From positions 1 to 64,000 of the forward strand of contig NZ_JODS01000006.1 of the NCBI RefSeq assembly GCF_000718025.1: a DNA stretch of 64,000 nt. Reading direction: 5' to 3'. A model generated the notes under the pieces. That model was given only the letters and a program-made list of their open reading frames with translations, did not search any database and was not told the DNA's origin. Source of the DNA: Kitasatospora purpeofusca. Lineage in GTDB: Bacteria > Actinomycetota > Actinomycetes > Streptomycetales > Streptomycetaceae. The position numbers and the translations under genes were made by a program. This document shows positions 62,564 through 64,000 of the stretch, piece by piece. The number at the start of each line of letters is the position of its first letter. The first letter of the stretch is position 1.

Positions 62564-64000
62564 ATGGAAAGACTCCGCACCATGATGGCCGCGCGTTCCT
62601 CGGTCGAGGAGGACACTCCCGAGGACCCGGCGGCCGGCTCCCGTCCCCCGGCCCGCAGGCCGGCCCGCAGTCTTCCGGTCCTGGCCGGCGCGCTGGTCGC
62701 CGGCTGGCTGCTGCCCGCCGCGCTGATCTCGCTCGGCGTCGGGATCCTGGTCCTGCCGCTGCTGGTCCTGGCGGTCGCCTCGCTGCTCCGGACCGGCGGC
62801 GTGCTGCTCGACCGGCTGGTGGCCGCGACCCTGGTCGTGGCCGGCGGCGTGCTCGTGCTCGGGCTGCTGTTCTCGCTCTGGCCCTGGGGCATCGACCCCG
62901 TTCCGACCTCGGGCGGACTCTTCACCGTCGTGGTCCTCACCGGCTGGCTCGGCCGCCGGGCCCCGCGGCTGCCGCTGCGGTTCCGGCCCTCCGACCTCAT
63001 GGTGGTCGGCACCACGTACGTGATGTGGCACTACCTGTACAAGCCGCTGATCGGCAAGGGACCGGGCTGGCGCCTGGAGTTCCTGACCACCGCCGAGGAC
63101 CGGCTCAACCACTTCTCGTACTTCGTGGGCATCCAGCACGTCGGCGGCTACAACTTCCTGCACCAGGAGGCCGCCAAGGCGTACATGATGTCGCCGTCCG
63201 AGGCGGTCTACCCGCAGGGCACCCACTTCCTGCTCGCCTGGGTCGACTCGCTGGTGCGGTCCGCCGCCGACCTCGGCGCTCCGCTCGACACCATGAACCG
63301 CTACCTGCTCTACGTCCTGGCCGCCTACGCGCTGCTGGGCACGGCCCTGGTCTGGGCGGCCCGCTGGATCGGCGGCCCGCGACTGCGGGGCTGGCGCACG
63401 GCGGCGGTGTGCGGCACGGTCGCCGCGCTGGTGTTCTCCAGCAACTACACCCATCTGGTCATCCACGGCTTCGACTCCACCGTCGTCGGCCTGCTGATGG
63501 TGGCCCTGCTCGCGGCCTTCATGGTGCGGCCCGCGATGGGGACGGTCGAGTTCCTGCTCGTCGCGGCGCTCGGCCTGATCACCGTCACCTACGTCTACAA
63601 CCTCTTCGGCGCCGTGGCCGGCCTCGCCGTGGTCGGGGCCCTGGTGGTCCACCGCCGCCGGTTCCGGCGCGCGCACTGGCTGCGCTACGCGCTGGCCGCC
63701 GCGGTCGCACTCGGCATCGCGGGCCTGCCCAGCCTGGTGTCCGTGCTCTCCCAGCTCGACGTCGCCAGCACCTCCAACCTCGGCGGCCCCAGCGTCGGCG
63801 CGGACCGGGCCATCATGATCGGCGGTCTGCTGCTGGGCGCGCTGGCCGCCCTGTCGCCGAGCCTGCGGCGGACCGCGACCGGGCAGGCCCTGTTCGTGGT
63901 GGTGCTCGCCACCGGGGCCGCGGTCGGCGGCTTCGCCTGGTGGCAGATCCGCACCATCGGGCAGGTCTCCTACTACTTCGAGAAGCTGGCCGGCACCGGG
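62564..64000 (+). CDS. Multi-pass membrane protein, 3' end outside window
   Basis: The frame opens at ATG 62564 (AGGG six bases upstream; ATGs at 62546 and 62582 are also in frame) and stays open to the end, about 479 residues. A short charged N-terminus is followed by at least ten hydrophobic helices. An outer loop near residues 155-215 contains D-R-L-N-H-F-S and Y-P-Q-G-T-H-F. This resembles GT-C-type glycosyltransferase or polysaccharide membrane proteins, but no family is certain. It may be linked in role to the DUF2142 protein before rpsL. Confidence 0.75.
   Translation, partial: MERLRTMMAARSSVEEDTPEDPAAGSRPPARRPARSLPVLAGALVAGWLLPAALISLGVGILVLPLLVLAVASLLRTGGVLLDRLVAATLVVAGGVLVLGLLFSLWPWGIDPVPTSGGLFTVVVLTGWLGRRAPRLPLRFRPSDLMVVGTTYVMWHYLYKPLIGKGPGWRLEFLTTAEDRLNHFSYFVGIQHVGGYNFLHQEAAKAYMMSPSEAVYPQGTHFLLAWVDSLVRSAADLGAPLDTMNRYLLYVLAAYALLGTALVWAARWIGGPRLRGWRTAAVCGTVAALVFSSNYTHLVIHGFDSTVVGLLMVALLAAFMVRPAMGTVEFLLVAALGLITVTYVYNLFGAVAGLAVVGALVVHRRRFRRAHWLRYALAAAVALGIAGLPSLVSVLSQLDVASTSNLGGPSVGADRAIMIGGLLLGALAALSPSLRRTATGQALFVVVLATGAAVGGFAWWQIRTIGQVSYYFEKLAGTG

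Overview
The window is high-GC chromosomal DNA from a streptomycete-type actinomycete, Streptomyces or Kitasatospora by gene content and order. The evidence is strong GC bias at third codon positions, frequent GTG starts, and the arrangement tRNA-Thr, tRNA-Met, rpmG, hadAB-like genes, murB, aminotransferase, tRNA-Trp, secE, nusG, rplKA, two lipoproteins, rplJL, rpoBC, then rpsL, rpsG, fusA, tuf. I found no transposase, integrase, CRISPR array or rRNA. Most long open frames opposite or beside the real genes are GC-driven shadows and are left out.

Region 1 (about 1-13.6 kb) is a potassium-uptake locus. After the end of a HAD phosphatase come two paralogous KimA/YdaO-type potassium permeases, a 27-residue membrane peptide, kdpF-A-B-C, and the sensor/regulator pair kdpD-kdpE. 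Three 54-bp stretches with one architecture (four 11-bp boxes of the CGTCAAG type in phase 11-11-10-11-11) lie upstream of the first permease, upstream of the kdpF operon, and just after kdpE. The third stands before a promoter-like hexamer and about 100 bp of strongly folding sequence that ends in a perfect 30-bp palindrome. That suggests a small RNA in the same regulon. The kdpC-kdpD junction carries an 8-codon leader frame and a perfect 15-bp hairpin that ends 3 bp before the kdpD start.

Region 2 (about 13.6-35.3 kb) is core information processing and cell wall: a cytosine-deaminase-like protein with lost catalytic residues, tRNAs, L33, two hot-dog dehydratase subunits, MurB, adenosine deaminase, an aminotransferase, SecE, NusG, L11, L1, a tandem pair of lipoproteins, L10, L7/L12, RpoB and RpoC. 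Several promoters, leaders and terminators can be read here, including an L10-type leader with a terminator-like hairpin and a structured region before rpoB.

Region 3 (about 35.3-57.6 kb) is an accessory block between rpoC and rpsL, two clusters that usually lie close together in relatives. It holds a DUF4097-type lipoprotein with a two-component system, a DUF2786 protein, two ADP-ribosylglycohydrolases, a lipoprotein serpin and a cytochrome P450. It also holds a five-gene co-directional module: a two-TM coiled-coil protein, a MotB/TolR/ZorB-like protein with an Asp in its only TM segment, a TerY-type VWA protein, a PP2C phosphatase and a kinase-like protein. After these come a sirtuin, a protein of unknown function, an ABC exporter, a DUF1707/DUF4190 protein and a DUF2142 membrane protein. 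The VWA-phosphatase-kinase triad joined to a ZorAB-like membrane pair is the best candidate here for an undescribed envelope-signalling or conflict system.

Region 4 (about 57.6-64 kb) is the str operon (rpsL, rpsG, fusA, tuf) with a clear promoter and terminators, followed by a multi-pass membrane protein cut by the window end.
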